Of a stretch of 64,000 nt of DNA, positions 44,082-53,180 are shown piece after piece. Under the pieces are notes generated by a model. That model was given only the letters and a program-made list of their open reading frames with translations. It was not told where the DNA came from and ran no database searches. Made by a program: the position numbers and the translations under genes. Source of the DNA: G965222505 sp965222505 (lineage in GTDB: Bacteria > Bacteroidota > Rhodothermia > Rhodothermales > DATKEJ01); the NCBI GenBank assembly GCA_965222505.1, contig OZ244956.1, positions 4,030,001 to 4,094,000 of the forward strand, in the 5' to 3' direction. Positions within the stretch are counted from its first letter, which is position 1, and every line of letters starts with the position of its first letter.

Positions 44082-47000
44082 ATGCTACTCGACAACAAGA
44101 CCCTGAATAAACACCAACTGGCTTCCGTATACGCCTTTCTCGAAAAGTATACGGGAAGTGGAAAGATTGATATTGTGTCCGGGTATTTTTCAATTGCAGG
44201 ATTGGCACGCTTGGCCGGTGATCTGGGGCGAGTTGTTAGGTTCAGGATGGTTCTGGGTGACATCGTTGAAGATAAACGGCAAAGCCTCAGAACGGTCAAC
44301 TTGCTTACCAATATCTCGGACGATCTTGCTGTAGATAAAGCCCTCCAGCTTCGGGCAGATGCCCAATGGGCAATTACTTTTCTAAAGCGCAATGATGTTG
44401 CTGTAAAAACTGTAGAGCCAAATTTTTGTCATGCGAAAGTTTATATATACAAAGAAGAGGATGAACGAAATAACTTCTTTGTGCTCGGGAGTTCGAACCT
44501 GACCTATGCTGGTCTTGGGCTCAAGTCCTCCAGTAATATAGAACTCAACATTGCCCGCCATGAAAATGAGAATGAATACCTGGAACTTGTGGATTGGTAC
44601 CGTTCACTCTGGGATAAGATGGCACGGGACTATACGATTGTCGATGGTGAACGGGTACCCTATAAGGAATTTCTGATTCGGACCATTCAGCATTACCATC
44701 GGCGCTTTTCGCCGCTTGAGTTGTATTACAAGACACTGTACGAACTGTTCAAGGAAGACATTCCTGACTTAGAAGCAGACGCGGCACTGAACCAGCAGAT
44801 CGGCCACCTTCGGGACACCGAGGTTTTTCGGGTGCTTTATCCATTTCAGAAGAAGGGAGTACTTAGCCTCATCCGCATGATGCAGCGGTACAACGGGGCC
44901 ATTCTCGCCGATGCCGTAGGTCTGGGTAAAACCTGGCAGGCCTTAGCGGTAATGAAATACTTCCGGCTCCAGGGGTATGAGGTGTTGCTTCTGTGTCCCA
45001 AGAAACTCGAACAGAATTGGCGTAAGTACCTGCGAGGCCACCGCTCACGGTTTGAAGTCGATCGGTTTGACTATGTAATTCGGTACCATACCGACATGCA
45101 GGACCGACGGCTGGAAAACAAGGCCGACGGACTAAAAATCAAGTCTTTCTTCCAACGTAACCCTAAGCTGCTCCTGGTTATTGACGAGAGTCACAATTTC
45201 AGAAACGATAAGTCAAACCGATACCAATTCCTGGTTGAAACCCTTTTGCAGAAAAATCAGGACGTAAAAGTATTACTGCTCTCTGCCACGCCGATCAACA
45301 ACTATTTGACCGATGTACGCAACCAGTTCAAGCTGTTGTGTAAGGGGGAAGACGGCGGGTTCGAAGACACTGACTTGAATATTGGGAGTCTGGAAGCCGT
45401 ATTTCGGCAAGGGCAAGAGGAATTCAACAAATGGCGAGCGTTGCCCAATCGTACCATTGCTGGGTTCATCGATAAATTACCGCAGCGTTTCTTTGACCTC
45501 ACAGACGCTCTGATTGTGGCACGGACGCGGAAACTTATCGCTAATCAGATTGGGCAACTACGCTTTCCAAAAAAGTTACCACCCCAAAATGAATACGTTG
45601 GCATTACCAATCTGGGCAAACTCCACTCCTTTGGTTCTATTCTAGATGCACTCCGCATCTACCTTACGGCCTATCGTCCCAGTGAGTTTATGGATGCCTC
45701 AAAGCCAACGAGTGTGCTGGAAGACAACATGCAGCGCGAGAAATTTCTCGTCCGCATGATGTACATTCTCCTGGTCAAGCGGCTGGAATCCTCCTGGCAC
45801 GCCTTCGATAAAACCGTAGAGCATATCTACAACCATCATATCAACGCGCTTCAAAAAGTAAACGCATATTTGCAAACCCGGGAAGAGCAACTACTGTCCC
45901 TGGATGTCGAAGTCGATGAGGAAGATCTTGAAGATGCTGCACAGTTGGTAGAGACCCAACTTCTTGGAGACGATGACCCAGGAAATGACGCTTCCAATCC
46001 ACTCGAAGCGACCCTCGGCAAAAAACGCCCGATTAAGATTTCCAGCATCGTTAAACTGGCTGAATTTAAAGACTACCTTGAACAGGACATCACCCAGCTC
46101 GCATTTCTCCGCAACAACCTTGCAGCGTTCAAACACAAGTTTGAAGCTGAGTTGGAGCAGACTGCCCCACGGATTACTTCTTGCGACAAGAAGCTGGAAA
46201 AGCTGATCTCGATCATTCGGCAGAAACAAGAAGGACCAAATCGCAAGGTGGTGATATTTACCACCTACAAAGACACGGCGGAATACCTCTACGAACAACT
46301 TAACGCCCGAGGCTTTAGTAACCTCGGCCTGATTACGGGTACGACCTGCCGAACCACCGCCAATATCCTACACCGAAATGCTGATTTCGAACCCATTCTC
46401 GAAGCTTTTGCCCCCTACACTAAACTCTTCAGGGAGCGCGACTGGTCATTTGAATATGAACAGGCCGGTCGGTTACCCATTGATGAATATGATGCCTGGG
46501 TCCAGTTCATCGGTGCCAGAGATGCAGAGGTCAAGCGACAGCTCAATAACCCCGTCGATATTCTGGTTGCCACGGATTGCATCAGCGAGGGCCAAAACCT
46601 GCAAGACTGCGATTGCGTCATCAACTATGACATTCATTGGAACCCCGTCCGGCTGATCCAACGCTTGGGCCGGGTGGACCGGCTCGGTTCACCCAATAAA
46701 GAGATCCGCGGCATCAACTTCTGGCCGGGGGAAAACTATGATGAATACCTACACTTGAAAGACCGCGTCGAAGACCGCATGGCACTCCTCACGCTTGTCG
46801 GGGGGGAATACGATGCCGAACTGACCCCCGAACTCCGCCAAAAGGTCAAAGACAATCCCCTGGTCAGTCGGCAGACCGAGAAGATGCTGGCACAGCTGCA
46901 AACCACATGGGAAGACATCGATAGCGGTGCAGAAAGCCTGGGGCTGGATAAACTCTCGCTCGAAGAATACCGGCAAGACCTGTTTGAATTTTTTCAACAC

Positions 47001-47465
47001 AAACGCGACGAACTTGAAAGTATCCCGGACGGCGTATTCTCTGGCTTTAGGATCAAGCATGATTTGTTTTCCTCAGACCTGCCTCCAGGTTTGATCGCGC
47101 TGGTGCGCTACAAGCACACCCCATCGGACGAGAAGCCCGAACACTACCTCCTGTATGCCACGCCGGATGGCGCTAGCGGCATTGAGCATGAGCAAGCCAT
47201 CTTGTCTATCTTGAAGAAGCACAAGACCACCACGCGCCATGTGCCTCGCACGATAGATGAAAGCGAAGCCGATGTACTGCAGGCACTAGCCGACCAGATC
47301 TCCGGCTGGATGGATCGTAAAGCTGGGCGGCAGGCGGTGAGCCAGGTGCAGGACCTCTTTAAACTCGGAGGTCAACTCCCACCCAAGACCCGGGAAAGCC
47401 GACTTTTGGAAGAGAAATTCAAGAATGATAACTTTGATTTGGTTACGTGGTTTGTCCTAACCTGA
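44082..47465 (+). CDS. PLD-nuclease/SNF2-type helicase, defence island
   Basis: 1127 residues. The N-terminal 200 residues form a phospholipase D-like domain (HAKVYIYKEEDER from His117 and GSSNLTYAG at 136-144), usually a nuclease. A superfamily 2 helicase follows: motif I ADAVGLGKT (276-284), VIDESHNFRND (DESH at 368-371), SATPINN (401-407), and C-terminal VATDCISEGQNLQDCDCVIN with QRLGRVDRLGS (about 828-868). It would move on DNA and cut it, as in restriction-like defence. It starts 96 bp after the MBL gene and 4 bp separate it from the methylase gene, so they are co-transcribed. The pair recalls DISARM- and Hma-type systems, but the exact class is not settled. Confidence 0.9.
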   Translation: MLLDNKTLNKHQLASVYAFLEKYTGSGKIDIVSGYFSIAGLARLAGDLGRVVRFRMVLGDIVEDKRQSLRTVNLLTNISDDLAVDKALQLRADAQWAITFLKRNDVAVKTVEPNFCHAKVYIYKEEDERNNFFVLGSSNLTYAGLGLKSSSNIELNIARHENENEYLELVDWYRSLWDKMARDYTIVDGERVPYKEFLIRTIQHYHRRFSPLELYYKTLYELFKEDIPDLEADAALNQQIGHLRDTEVFRVLYPFQKKGVLSLIRMMQRYNGAILADAVGLGKTWQALAVMKYFRLQGYEVLLLCPKKLEQNWRKYLRGHRSRFEVDRFDYVIRYHTDMQDRRLENKADGLKIKSFFQRNPKLLLVIDESHNFRNDKSNRYQFLVETLLQKNQDVKVLLLSATPINNYLTDVRNQFKLLCKGEDGGFEDTDLNIGSLEAVFRQGQEEFNKWRALPNRTIAGFIDKLPQRFFDLTDALIVARTRKLIANQIGQLRFPKKLPPQNEYVGITNLGKLHSFGSILDALRIYLTAYRPSEFMDASKPTSVLEDNMQREKFLVRMMYILLVKRLESSWHAFDKTVEHIYNHHINALQKVNAYLQTREEQLLSLDVEVDEEDLEDAAQLVETQLLGDDDPGNDASNPLEATLGKKRPIKISSIVKLAEFKDYLEQDITQLAFLRNNLAAFKHKFEAELEQTAPRITSCDKKLEKLISIIRQKQEGPNRKVVIFTTYKDTAEYLYEQLNARGFSNLGLITGTTCRTTANILHRNADFEPILEAFAPYTKLFRERDWSFEYEQAGRLPIDEYDAWVQFIGARDAEVKRQLNNPVDILVATDCISEGQNLQDCDCVINYDIHWNPVRLIQRLGRVDRLGSPNKEIRGINFWPGENYDEYLHLKDRVEDRMALLTLVGGEYDAELTPELRQKVKDNPLVSRQTEKMLAQLQTTWEDIDSGAESLGLDKLSLEEYRQDLFEFFQHKRDELESIPDGVFSGFRIKHDLFSSDLPPGLIALVRYKHTPSDEKPEHYLLYATPDGASGIEHEQAILSILKKHKTTTRHVPRTIDESEADVLQALADQISGWMDRKAGRQAVSQVQDLFKLGGQLPPKTRESRLLEEKFKNDNFDLVTWFVLT

Positions 47466-47469
47466 TCCC

Positions 47470-50400
47470 ATGCACGACGTTCTCCAGGCCTTTATCGATC
47501 AGTCGCCGTACGAAGCCGGCCACGCCCTGTTTGCACACCTCAACGTGCCCCTCAACGCCAGCACGGCACAGCCGATGAGTCTTGCTGATGTACTGGGGCC
47601 GTTTCCAGCCACGCACCGGGCCATATTTGACGTGGTTTCGGATACGTATTTCCTGGGCCAAGTGAGCGATCAGAGCTACGGGCTGTTTCGCGAACAACAG
47701 GTTGCACTGGAGGAGGCCCTTCAGCAAGCTGAGCGTGGCTATGAGGGGATTCTGGTTTTTGCCGTAACCCTAAATAACGCATTGCCCGCGTCTGATTTCC
47801 CAACCGGCAAACCTACACGGGGGCAACTCTCGGCGTTGGTCCGGGCGCTTAACCGGACCAGCAAGCGCATGCCAGTCGTACTGCTGGCCCGGTATAGCCA
47901 TGCAGATCGGCCCTTGCTCACGTTTGCCACGACCGAGCGGGTCAAATACAAGCAGGCGTGGCGGGAAGGGGAAAAACTGGGCAAGATCTCGCTCCTCAAG
48001 GACATCGACCTCGAAACACCGCACGCCGGCCACCTGCGGATTCTCGAAGATCTGCGGCTCAAACCCGATGTCAACTCCTTTGAAAAGCTCTACAAGCAGT
48101 GGCATGAAGTCCTAGATGTTGAGGTGCTGAACAAGAAGTTTTACAAAGAACTTTCTTACTGGTATTTCTGGACCAAACGCGAAACCATTTTTCCCGAAGC
48201 TGCCCGTGTGAATTCGGATGATCCTAACGCCATCAGCGTCATTCGGCTCATCACACGGATGATCTTTGTCTGGTTCTTGAAAGAGAAAGGGCTGATCGGC
48301 GAGGCCTTATTTGATGAGGCTCAACTGGCAAAACTGCTGAAGTATGAAGACGACAATGACAGTACGTTCTTCAAAGCCGTTTTGCAAAACCTCTTCTTTG
48401 CGACGCTAAATCAGGAAATGAACACGCCCGATCAGCCCGGCAAACGCAAGTTCAGAGGGGAGAAGCGTCAACACTACAACATCACTAACCTGTATCGCTA
48501 TCGCCACTATTTCAATGATCCTGAGGCGGCACTTGACCATTTTGTGCAAATTCCTTTCTTGAACGGCGGCCTGTTTGAATGTCTCGATAAACGGGACGAT
48601 TCAGGGAAGGTCGTGCGTATTGACGGTTTTTCAGACCGAGAGGACAATCCCATTAAGGTGCCGGATGCATTGTTCTTCTCGGATTGGCGGGACATCGACC
48701 TCAATGATGAACTCCATACCAAAAACAAGAAGTACAAGACGCGTGGACTGATCCGCACCTTCAACAGCTACAAGTTCACAGTAGATGAAAACACCCCTCT
48801 CGAACAGGAAATTGCTCTGGACCCCGAACTTCTGGGCAAGGTGTTCGAGAACCTACTGGCCGCCTACAACCCGGAAACGGAAACCACCGCCCGCAAACTA
48901 ACCGGCTCCTTCTACACGCCGCGCCACATTGTAGATTACATGGTGGACGAATCTCTGAAGGCGTACCTGGAAACGACACTGATTCAGCACCGTGAAAAGG
49001 AGACACAGTCGAAAACGCCTCCGGTAATCCTGTACGGTGTGAAAAAGCCGGATTCAGCTGAAGAAGCTGTGCAGGAGGAGTTCCTGGCTGCTGAGAAAGA
49101 ATCGATTCGGTCACACCTCGAACACCTCTTCTCCTACATTGACGAATCCCATCGCTTTGATGAGACCGACGCAGTCCTGCTGATCGAGGCTATAGACAAC
49201 CTGAAGATCATTGATCCAGCCTGTGGTTCCGGGGCGTTTCCCATCGGGGTGTTGCAACGGCTGGTGTTTATCCTCGGCAAACTGGATCCCGGCAACGAAG
49301 GGTGGAAAAACCGACAAATTGCTAGGGCCGAGGCCATTGAGGACGCAACCATTCAACAACGGACGCTGGCCGACATCGAAGATGCCTTCGAACGCAATGC
49401 CCTGGATTATGGGCGTAAGCTCTATTTGATCGAGAATTGTATTTACGGGGTGGACATCCAGCCGATTGCCGTACAAATTGCCAAGCTCCGCTGTTTCATT
49501 TCGCTTATCGTCAACGAACAGATTGATGACAGTCGCCCCAACCGGGGCATCCGGCCCCTGCCCAACCTCGAAACCAAATTCGTAGCAGCCGATGCCCTGA
49601 TGAGCATCGAAAAACAGCTTGCACTGCGGGATCCCAAAATCGATGAGCTGGAGAATCAGTTAGAAGGTGTACGCCACCGACACTTTAATGCACGCACGCC
49701 GAGAACCAAGAAAAAGTACCGGAAAGAGGATGCCAAACTTCGCGCCGAAATCAGCACGCTTCTGAAAGCCGGAGGGTTTTCCAAAGACACCGCCGATCAA
49801 CTGGCTGGATGGAACCCTTACGACCAGAATACCTCCGCCAAATTCTTCAGCAGAGAATGGATGTTTGGCATCCGGGATGGATTCGATGTGGTGATCGGTA
49901 ACCCCCCATACATCCGACAGGAGAAGATCAAGCACCTCAAGCCGGGCCTGAGAAAACGCTACACCTGCTATAAAGGCACCGCCGACCTGTATGTATACTT
50001 CTTCGAGGCTGGCATCAAGATGCTCAACGCAAGGGGTATCCTGACGTATATCTCTTCCAACAAGTTTTTTCGCACGGCTTACGGTGATTTGCTAAGAGAC
50101 TATCTGGCAAAAAAGACTACAGTGCGACACATCATCGACTTCGGGGATGCCGATGTGTTCACCGCCATCGCTTATCCCTGTATTCTGGTCCTGAAAAAAG
50201 AAAGCCCACCGAAAGCCCATGACGCCCAAGCTCTGGACTGGCAAAAGGGCGATTACGCGTTGGATGACTTTGTGGCGGTGTTCCATAAAGACCAGTTTCC
50301 GCTCCGGCAACATAGGGCGCTAAACAAAGGTGGATGGCGGCTGCTCACATCCAAGGAAATATGGTTATTAGATATGCTACGCAAAGTCGGTAGTACTTTG

Positions 50401-51363
50401 GACGAAGTTACCAGTGGAAAGTACTATTACGGAATAAAAACAGGATACAATAAGGCATTCGTTGTAAATCGAGAAACGAGAGACCGACTCATTGCGGAGG
50501 ATGCATCGTCGGAAGGAATTATCAAGCCGTTTTTACAAGGACGTGACGTGAAAAGATGGGATGTTGATTTCGACGATCAATTCCTCATCAAGATAGAGTC
50601 TTCTGCTAACAAGCATCATCCGTGGTCTGGAAAGTCTAAGGACGAGGCTGAACGCATTTTTTCCAGGACATATCCGTCAATTTACCACAGGTTTCAATGT
50701 TGCCGAAAGAAACTGATCAAACGATATGATCAAGGGAAGTATTTCTGGGAGCTTCGTGCATGTGCCTACTGGCAAGAATTTGAGAAACCTAAGATTATTT
50801 ATCCCAACATTTGTCGGCGCAACGAATTTGCTTGGGATGAGAAACAATTTTACACAAACCAGAAAGCATTTATCATCTCTAATGCATCAAAGAGTCTGTT
50901 AGCTATATTGAATTCTAGCGTAGTGATGTGGTTATTCGATAAGCTCTTGCCAAAGCTGCAAAATGGATACTATGAGCCCAGTGCGGTCTTTATGAAGGAT
51001 TTTCCAATCGCAGAAGTATCAAATTCTGCTCCGCTGGAGGCCCTGGTAGATTACATTCTCTTCCTCACATCTCAAGAACTAGAAACCTCTGAACATCGGC
51101 TAATGCTGGCTTATTTCGAACAGGTCATCGACGGGGCCGTGTTTGAGTTATACTTCGAGGATAGCATCAAGGCGGCAGGGAAAGATGTGCTCCGGCATTT
51201 ACAGGATTTACCCGAATTGCGCGATGAGATGACGGATGAAGAAAAGTGGGCTGTGGTCAGCGAGACGTTTAAGCGGTTGTACAACCCAGAACACCCCGTT
51301 CGAAATGCCTTGTTTTACATGGACAGTGTGCCGGAAGTGAAGATCATACGGGGCAAAGCCTGA
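47470..51363 (+). CDS. Eco57I-like adenine DNA methyltransferase (type IIG-like), defence island
   Basis: 1297 residues. A large N-terminal region (1-450, with WFLKEKGLIGEALFDEAQL) precedes a gamma-class N6-adenine methyltransferase: SAM motif IIDPACGSGAFPIGVLQRL (about 580) and catalytic NPPYIRQE (about 811). The target-recognition part begins near residue 950 (GKYYYGIKTGYNKAFVVN) and is AT-richer than the flanks (about 50.34-51.06 kb). No nuclease motif is seen here; cutting may come from the PLD-helicase. It would mark self DNA. The toxin gene darT follows 5 bp later. Confidence 0.92.
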   Translation: MHDVLQAFIDQSPYEAGHALFAHLNVPLNASTAQPMSLADVLGPFPATHRAIFDVVSDTYFLGQVSDQSYGLFREQQVALEEALQQAERGYEGILVFAVTLNNALPASDFPTGKPTRGQLSALVRALNRTSKRMPVVLLARYSHADRPLLTFATTERVKYKQAWREGEKLGKISLLKDIDLETPHAGHLRILEDLRLKPDVNSFEKLYKQWHEVLDVEVLNKKFYKELSYWYFWTKRETIFPEAARVNSDDPNAISVIRLITRMIFVWFLKEKGLIGEALFDEAQLAKLLKYEDDNDSTFFKAVLQNLFFATLNQEMNTPDQPGKRKFRGEKRQHYNITNLYRYRHYFNDPEAALDHFVQIPFLNGGLFECLDKRDDSGKVVRIDGFSDREDNPIKVPDALFFSDWRDIDLNDELHTKNKKYKTRGLIRTFNSYKFTVDENTPLEQEIALDPELLGKVFENLLAAYNPETETTARKLTGSFYTPRHIVDYMVDESLKAYLETTLIQHREKETQSKTPPVILYGVKKPDSAEEAVQEEFLAAEKESIRSHLEHLFSYIDESHRFDETDAVLLIEAIDNLKIIDPACGSGAFPIGVLQRLVFILGKLDPGNEGWKNRQIARAEAIEDATIQQRTLADIEDAFERNALDYGRKLYLIENCIYGVDIQPIAVQIAKLRCFISLIVNEQIDDSRPNRGIRPLPNLETKFVAADALMSIEKQLALRDPKIDELENQLEGVRHRHFNARTPRTKKKYRKEDAKLRAEISTLLKAGGFSKDTADQLAGWNPYDQNTSAKFFSREWMFGIRDGFDVVIGNPPYIRQEKIKHLKPGLRKRYTCYKGTADLYVYFFEAGIKMLNARGILTYISSNKFFRTAYGDLLRDYLAKKTTVRHIIDFGDADVFTAIAYPCILVLKKESPPKAHDAQALDWQKGDYALDDFVAVFHKDQFPLRQHRALNKGGWRLLTSKEIWLLDMLRKVGSTLDEVTSGKYYYGIKTGYNKAFVVNRETRDRLIAEDASSEGIIKPFLQGRDVKRWDVDFDDQFLIKIESSANKHHPWSGKSKDEAERIFSRTYPSIYHRFQCCRKKLIKRYDQGKYFWELRACAYWQEFEKPKIIYPNICRRNEFAWDEKQFYTNQKAFIISNASKSLLAILNSSVVMWLFDKLLPKLQNGYYEPSAVFMKDFPIAEVSNSAPLEALVDYILFLTSQELETSEHRLMLAYFEQVIDGAVFELYFEDSIKAAGKDVLRHLQDLPELRDEMTDEEKWAVVSETFKRLYNPEHPVRNALFYMDSVPEVKIIRGKA

Positions 51364-51368
51364 TCGCG

Positions 51369-52001
51369 ATGGCTAAACAGACGCTGGTGTACCATATCAC
51401 CCACATCGCCAATCTGGAGGGTATTCTGCAAGCTGGTGGTTTGTGGTGCAAGGCGGAGCAAAGTCGGCAACAGGTCACGTACCAGAACATTGCCCATCAA
51501 AACATACAGGACCGGCGAGCCACAACACTGGTGCCCTTTGGAAACGGGGGTCTTTTGCATGACTATGTGCCCTTCTACTTTGCGCCCCGCTCACCCATGC
51601 TGGGGGCGGTGCATACCGGACAGGTGGAGGGGTATGATAGCGGGCAGGCGTCGGTATTGCATCTGGTTTCGTCCGTACAACGCATTCAGGAAGCCGGTCT
51701 GCCGTTTGTGTTTACGGATGGGCACGCCACGGTCAAGTTCTCTGCGTTCTTCGAGGACCTGAAAGACCTGGACCGCATCGACTGGGCTTTGATGAAAGAC
51801 CGGTACTGGCGAGACACGCCGGAAGACGGGGACCGGAAGCGCAGGCGGCAGGCGGAGTTTCTGGTCCATCGGTTTTGTCCGCTTGGAGCGTTCGTCGGCA
51901 TCGGGACGTGTACGGAGGCCATACGTTCGGAAGTACGCCAAGCCCTCGATGCGTTCGGTCTTGATCTATACACAAAGGTGCGCCGGGATTGGTACTATTG
52001 A
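51369..52001 (+). CDS. darT: DarT-type DNA ADP-ribosyltransferase toxin
   Basis: 210 residues of the DarT/DUF4433 family, which ADP-ribosylates thymidine in single-stranded DNA. Family landmarks are YHITHIANLEGILQAGGLW at the start, LLHDYVPFYFAPRSPML, and Glu163 in RRRQAEFLVHRFCP, which corresponds to the catalytic Glu. The typical C-terminal VRRDWYY is present. The gene begins 5 bp after the methylase stop and is followed 51 bp later by the DarG antitoxin gene. The toxin seems intact. Confidence 0.93.
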   Translation: MAKQTLVYHITHIANLEGILQAGGLWCKAEQSRQQVTYQNIAHQNIQDRRATTLVPFGNGGLLHDYVPFYFAPRSPMLGAVHTGQVEGYDSGQASVLHLVSSVQRIQEAGLPFVFTDGHATVKFSAFFEDLKDLDRIDWALMKDRYWRDTPEDGDRKRRRQAEFLVHRFCPLGAFVGIGTCTEAIRSEVRQALDAFGLDLYTKVRRDWYY

Positions 52002-52052
52002 CATTATTCGGCGTTTAAGGTTTACTTATACCCTTCCAACAACCCCTGCATT

Positions 52053-53138
52053 ATGGTTGAACACACGAAAGGAAACCTGCTCGAAGCCGCGGCCGAGGCG
52101 TTGGTCAACACGGTCAACTGTGTAGGCGTAATGGGCAAAGGCATTGCCTTGCAGTTCAAACAGGCCTATCCAGAGAATTTCAAACACTACCAGCAGGTAT
52201 GTAAGGCCGGAGCGCTTCGGCCGGGCATAGTTTTGGTTCATGACCGGGGTGGACTGGATTTGAAACCGGGGGAGCCGCGCTACATCATCAACTTCCCTAC
52301 AAAACAGCACTGGCGGGGCAAATCCAGACTCGCATTTATCGAAGAAGGGTTGATTGATCTGATCAAAGAAGTTCAAGAACGGCACATTCAGTCTATCGCG
52401 ATTCCGCCGCTGGGGTGTGGTAACGGCGGGTTAGATTGGAACGCGGTGCGCCCAATGATTGAGGCTGCTTTTGCGCAGGTGCCGGATGTTCGGGCCGTCC
52501 TCTATGAACCGGGTCATGCGCCGTTGGCCGAGGCGTTGCCCGTACGTACCGCAAAGCCTCGCATGACGCGGGCACGGGCGCTGTACCTCCGTCTACTGGA
52601 TTTGTACGGGGTGCAAGATTACACCCTCGGGCAATTAGAGGTTCAGAAGCTTGCCTATTTCCTGCAAGTCCTGGGCGAACCACTCAAGCTTCGGTACGAA
52701 AAAGGGCAATATGGCCCCTACGCCGATAACCTGAACCATGCTTTACAAGCCCTGGAAGGACACTACATCCGAGGCTATGGGGACCGCGCCGACGTACGAG
52801 CTGCCATTCACCCGATGCCGGGCGCAGTCGATGAAGCCCGTTCCTTTTTGTCCAAACAGGAAGATGCCGAAGCCCTCGAAGCCCGGCTCCGCCTCATCGA
52901 AGCCTTGATCGAAGGCTTCGAGACCCCGTATGGCATGGAGTTGCTGGCTACCGTACACTGGCTCTTCAGAGAATTTCCCGAAACCCGACATCACTGGGAA
53001 ACGACACTAGATGCTGTTCAGGACTGGAATATCCGGAAGCAGAAGGTCTTGTATCCGGAACACATCAAAACGGCCTGGACACATTTGCACGAGCAAGGCT
53101 GGGTGCCGGTACCCACACATGTATTCCTGCCTGCATGA
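52053..53138 (+). CDS. darG: DarG-type macrodomain antitoxin
   Basis: 361 residues. The macrodomain (residues 1-160) has the ADP-ribose pocket sequences KGNLLEAAAEALVNTVNCVG, VMGKGIALQFK and IAIPPLGCGNGGLDW and would remove ADP-ribose from DNA. A C-terminal helical domain (about 165-361: LRLLDLYGVQDYTLGQLEVQ, then KLAYFLQ and YGPYADNLNHALQALEGHYI) is the DarT-binding domain known in this family. It should neutralise the toxin encoded just upstream. Confidence 0.93.
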   Translation: MVEHTKGNLLEAAAEALVNTVNCVGVMGKGIALQFKQAYPENFKHYQQVCKAGALRPGIVLVHDRGGLDLKPGEPRYIINFPTKQHWRGKSRLAFIEEGLIDLIKEVQERHIQSIAIPPLGCGNGGLDWNAVRPMIEAAFAQVPDVRAVLYEPGHAPLAEALPVRTAKPRMTRARALYLRLLDLYGVQDYTLGQLEVQKLAYFLQVLGEPLKLRYEKGQYGPYADNLNHALQALEGHYIRGYGDRADVRAAIHPMPGAVDEARSFLSKQEDAEALEARLRLIEALIEGFETPYGMELLATVHWLFREFPETRHHWETTLDAVQDWNIRKQKVLYPEHIKTAWTHLHEQGWVPVPTHVFLPA

Positions 53139-53180
53139 ACAGATTGAATATAATATTTTAGATTTGTATCGGATTCAGAC

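Noticed and set aside
44082..47465. Assignment of the helicase-methylase pair to DISARM
   Set aside because: The typical DrmA helicase and DrmB proteins with their conserved partner genes are not seen here, and the PLD domain is fused to the helicase; left as unclassified.
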